Of a stretch of DNA of 64,000 nucleotides, positions 61,878-64,000 are shown in pieces (position 1 is the stretch's first letter; each line of letters begins with the position of its first letter). Position numbers and translations under genes: made by a program. The notes below the pieces were generated by a model that saw nothing but the letters and a program-made list of their open reading frames with translations, did no database searches and had not been told where the DNA came from. The stretch is from Allobosea robiniae. GTDB taxonomy: Bacteria; Pseudomonadota; Alphaproteobacteria; Rhizobiales; Beijerinckiaceae. Location of the stretch: the NCBI RefSeq assembly GCF_900102525.1, contig NZ_FNBZ01000009.1, forward strand, positions 124,001-188,000, read 5' to 3'.

Positions 61878-63698
61878 TCACCCCTCCAGGAACTGCATCC
61901 GGTGCAAACGGGCATAGGCGCCGTCGCGCGCCAACAGCTCATCATGGCTGCCGGTCTCGACGACCTTGCCCTCGTCCATCACCACGATCATGTCGGCCTC
62001 GCGAATGGTCGAGAGCCGATGCGCGATGACGATGGTGGTGCGCCCCTTCATGAGCGCCGCCAGCGCCTGCTGGACGAGCCGTTCGGATTCGGTGTCGAGC
62101 GCGCTCGTCGCCTCGTCGAGCAGCAGGATCGGCGCGTTCTTCAGGATGGCGCGGGCGATCGCGATCCGCTGGCGCTCGCCGCCCGAGAGCTTGTGGCCGC
62201 GCTCGCCGACCGAAGCATCGTAGCCGCCCGGCATCGCCATGATGAAATCATGCGCGGCGGCGCCCTTCGCCGCGGCGACGATCTCGTCCAGCGAAGCGTC
62301 CGGCCGCCCGAAGGCGATATTCGCCCGCACGCTGTCGTCGAACAGCACGACATCCTGGCTGACAACGCCGATCTGGCGGCGCAGGCTGGTCAGGGTGACG
62401 TTGCGCAGGTCCTGCCCGTCGATCTCTATGCGGCCCTCGGTCGGGTCGTAGAGGCGCGGCACCAGCGCCAGCAGCGTCGATTTGCCGGAACCGGAGCGGC
62501 CGACCAGCGCCATCGTTTTCCCACCCTGCGCGACGAGGTCGATGCCCTCCAGCGCACGCTGGTCCTCGCGATAGCGGAAGCGCAGCTGGCGGAAGGCGAC
62601 CTCGCCGGCAGTGACCGTCAACGGCTTCGCTTCCGGACGGTCGAGAACCTGCGGCTTCTCGTCCATCAGCGCGTAGTAGCGCTTCAGCGAGGCCCCGGCC
62701 TCCTGGACGATGGCGTTGAGGTTGCCGAGCGAGCGCATCGGCTGGGCCGCGAGCAGGAGCGCCGAGACATAGCCGGTGAAATCGCCGACCGTCGAATTGC
62801 CGGCGGTGATGCGCACCCCGATGGCGGCGAGCACGCCGGCGACCGCGAGCCCACCGCCGACCTCGAGCAGGGGGTCGAGGCGCCCGCGCGCATTGGCCGC
62901 CTTCATCTTCAGCGCCCGGATCGTCTCGAAGGCATTGGCCGCCCGCGTCTTCAGATAGGGCTCGAGCCGGTCGGTCTTGGCGACGCGCGCGCCCTGCAGA
63001 CTCTCGGTGACGAGATTGGCCATCAGCCCGGTCTGTTCCTGCTGGGAGCTGGCCATCCGCCTGAGCTTGCGGCCGATCCGGCCGATCGGATGGGCGATCA
63101 CCGGTGCGATCAGGAGCACGACCAGCGTCATCTGCCAGTCGATCCAGATCAGCGCGCCGACCAGCGCGATCGCGGTGACGACGTCGCGGATAGCGATGTT
63201 GACGATGCGCGTCAGCGCTTCCTTGACGAAGGTGAAGTCGGTGGTGAAGCGCTGCGTGAGGGAGGCCGGATTTTCCCGCTGCAATTGCGCCAGGTCGGCA
63301 TCGATCAGATGGCCGTAGAGGGCCGTCTGCATGTCCGCCTCGATGCGGCTGACGACATTGTTGGTCATCACCGTCTGGGCGAGCAGCGAGAAACCCTTGA
63401 TGGCGGTGACGATCACGACGACGGTCGCGACCGCGTTGATGACGCCGATCTCGTAGCCGATCGACTTCGAGACCAATCGCTCCATGCGCCGGACGAAGCC
63501 GGTCGATTCGGCCATCAATGGATCGGCGAAGGCGTCGAATGCCGCCTTGATCAGGAGCGGATAGAAGCTCGTCGTCGCCGCGATGATCACGACGAGGCCG
63601 AGAATCATCAGCATCTGCGGGAGGTAGGATCTGATCTGCTCACGCCAGACACGGGCAAAGAGCGCAAGGGTGTCGTCGGTGACGCGGCCGATCTTCAT
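61878..63698 (-). CDS. MsbA-like ABC exporter (half-transporter, lipid/multidrug type)
   Basis: 606 aa: six membrane helices in the N-terminal about 320 residues and a C-terminal nucleotide-binding domain with Walker A GRSGSGKST, signature KLSGGERQR, Walker B ILLLDEATSALD and switch AHRLST. It functions as a homodimer, exporting lipids or hydrophobic compounds. Convergent with surE, ten bases apart, and unrelated to the preceding importer. Subfamily function is not resolved. Confidence 0.9.
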   Translation of the reverse strand: MKIGRVTDDTLALFARVWREQIRSYLPQMLMILGLVVIIAATTSFYPLLIKAAFDAFADPLMAESTGFVRRMERLVSKSIGYEIGVINAVATVVVIVTAIKGFSLLAQTVMTNNVVSRIEADMQTALYGHLIDADLAQLQRENPASLTQRFTTDFTFVKEALTRIVNIAIRDVVTAIALVGALIWIDWQMTLVVLLIAPVIAHPIGRIGRKLRRMASSQQEQTGLMANLVTESLQGARVAKTDRLEPYLKTRAANAFETIRALKMKAANARGRLDPLLEVGGGLAVAGVLAAIGVRITAGNSTVGDFTGYVSALLLAAQPMRSLGNLNAIVQEAGASLKRYYALMDEKPQVLDRPEAKPLTVTAGEVAFRQLRFRYREDQRALEGIDLVAQGGKTMALVGRSGSGKSTLLALVPRLYDPTEGRIEIDGQDLRNVTLTSLRRQIGVVSQDVVLFDDSVRANIAFGRPDASLDEIVAAAKGAAAHDFIMAMPGGYDASVGERGHKLSGGERQRIAIARAILKNAPILLLDEATSALDTESERLVQQALAALMKGRTTIVIAHRLSTIREADMIVVMDEGKVVETGSHDELLARDGAYARLHRMQFLEG

Positions 63699-63818
63699 GG
63701 CCGGGGCCTATCATGACAGCCCGACAAGCGCCACTGGTGCATGGCTGGCTGCGACAGGGGGGCCTTGCTACGGACACGAAGCTGTCTTCCCATGGCCATA
63801 ACCGATTCAGGAGACTTC

Positions 63819-64000
63819 ATGCCGCTATCCCCGCCGGCCCAGCCCGGCCAGAGCTTCGCCGAGATCGAAACCCCCGCCCTCGTGCTCGATCTCGATGCGT
63901 TCGAGCGCAATCTCGTCGCCATGGCCGCTTTCACCCAGGCCCATGGCATCAGGCTCAGGCCCCATGCCAAGTCGCACAAGAGCCCCGAGATCGCGCTGCG
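63819..64000 (+). CDS. PLP-dependent D-threonine aldolase/D-serine dehydratase-like protein, N-terminal part (cut by window edge)
   Basis: The 60 visible codons begin after a good AGGAG site. TPALVLDLDAFERNL is the usual N-terminus of the fold-type III alanine-racemase-like family and RPHAKSHKS contains the PLP-binding lysine. Continues beyond base 64000. Function at the level of family only. Confidence 0.82.
   Translation, partial: MPLSPPAQPGQSFAEIETPALVLDLDAFERNLVAMAAFTQAHGIRLRPHAKSHKSPEIAL

Noticed and set aside
61902-63716. Plus-strand open frame of about 600 codons opposite the MsbA-like gene
   Set aside because: The minus strand has complete Walker, signature and membrane features; the plus frame is a codon-bias shadow.
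1-64000. CRISPR arrays, tRNA or rRNA genes, insertion sequences, prophage or integrative elements
   Set aside because: No regularly spaced repeats, no transposase/integrase motifs and no recognisable structural RNA were found on reading both strands; the repeated sequences present are short extragenic palindromes or gene paralogues.

Overview
The window is high-GC DNA with dense, overlapping operons and no rRNA, tRNA, transposase, phage gene or CRISPR array that I could recognise. Protein character (many Tat/Sec binding proteins, GntR/FCD, IclR, SorC and ROK regulators, FrcBCA-type sugar importers, HyuAB) and the intergenic palindromic repeats point to a soil or plant-associated Hyphomicrobiales alphaproteobacterium; Bosea is my best guess, by impression only. 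The region reads as a catabolic 'uptake plus enzyme' territory: nine solute-binding proteins are visible, four of them close paralogues.

Layout. (1) 1-11526: a divergent GntR regulator, a C45-family acyltransferase/amidase, three family-5 peptide-type binding proteins, a second GntR regulator, an alpha/beta hydrolase and one Dpp/Opp-type transporter (two permeases, one fused double ATPase). (2) 11644-24820, minus strand: a probable eleven-gene operon (SDR, NodB-fold deacetylase/cyclic-imidase-like hydrolase, HyuA, HyuB, SDR, Tat binding protein, DppB, DppC, OppD, OppF, MFS) facing a divergent IclR regulator at 24916-25734. (3) 26036-32058: an isocitrate/isopropylmalate-type dehydrogenase, a cupin, a GntR regulator, an AcnA-type aconitase and a convergent SGNH esterase; the GntR gene and the aconitase gene share a matched 26-bp operator-like inverted repeat. 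(4) 32164-36145: a second, shortened copy of module 1 (GntR, C45 enzyme, family-5 binding protein) ending in an 87-bp sequence resembling the last codons of the module-1 ATPase gene.

(5) 36195-43859: divergent amino-sugar genes (nagB-like, nagA-like and a binding protein on minus; ROK regulator, paralogous binding protein and two Gfo/Idh/MocA oxidoreductases on plus) with no permease or ATPase of their own. (6) 44038-49336: an FGGY kinase, FrcC/FrcB/FrcA-like sugar importer and a nucleoside hydrolase, then two small unrecognised proteins. (7) 50220-55996: a SorC regulator divergent from a SAF-domain oxidoreductase and 2-oxoacid/acetoin-dehydrogenase-like E1alpha, E1beta and E2, without E3. 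(8) 56129-61868: an Fbp/Afu-type importer followed by a metallo-beta-lactamase-fold protein and SurE, suggesting a phosphorylated organic substrate rather than iron. (9) 61878-63698: an MsbA-like exporter, and at the edge a truncated PLP-dependent D-threonine-aldolase/D-serine-dehydratase-like gene.

The most unusual items are the partial duplication of the GntR-C45-binding-protein module, the transporter-less pair of binding proteins around nagAB, the SAF-oxidoreductase/E1-E2 cluster, and several repeated palindromes that look like regulator operators. All homology calls are from reading motifs; no search was run.
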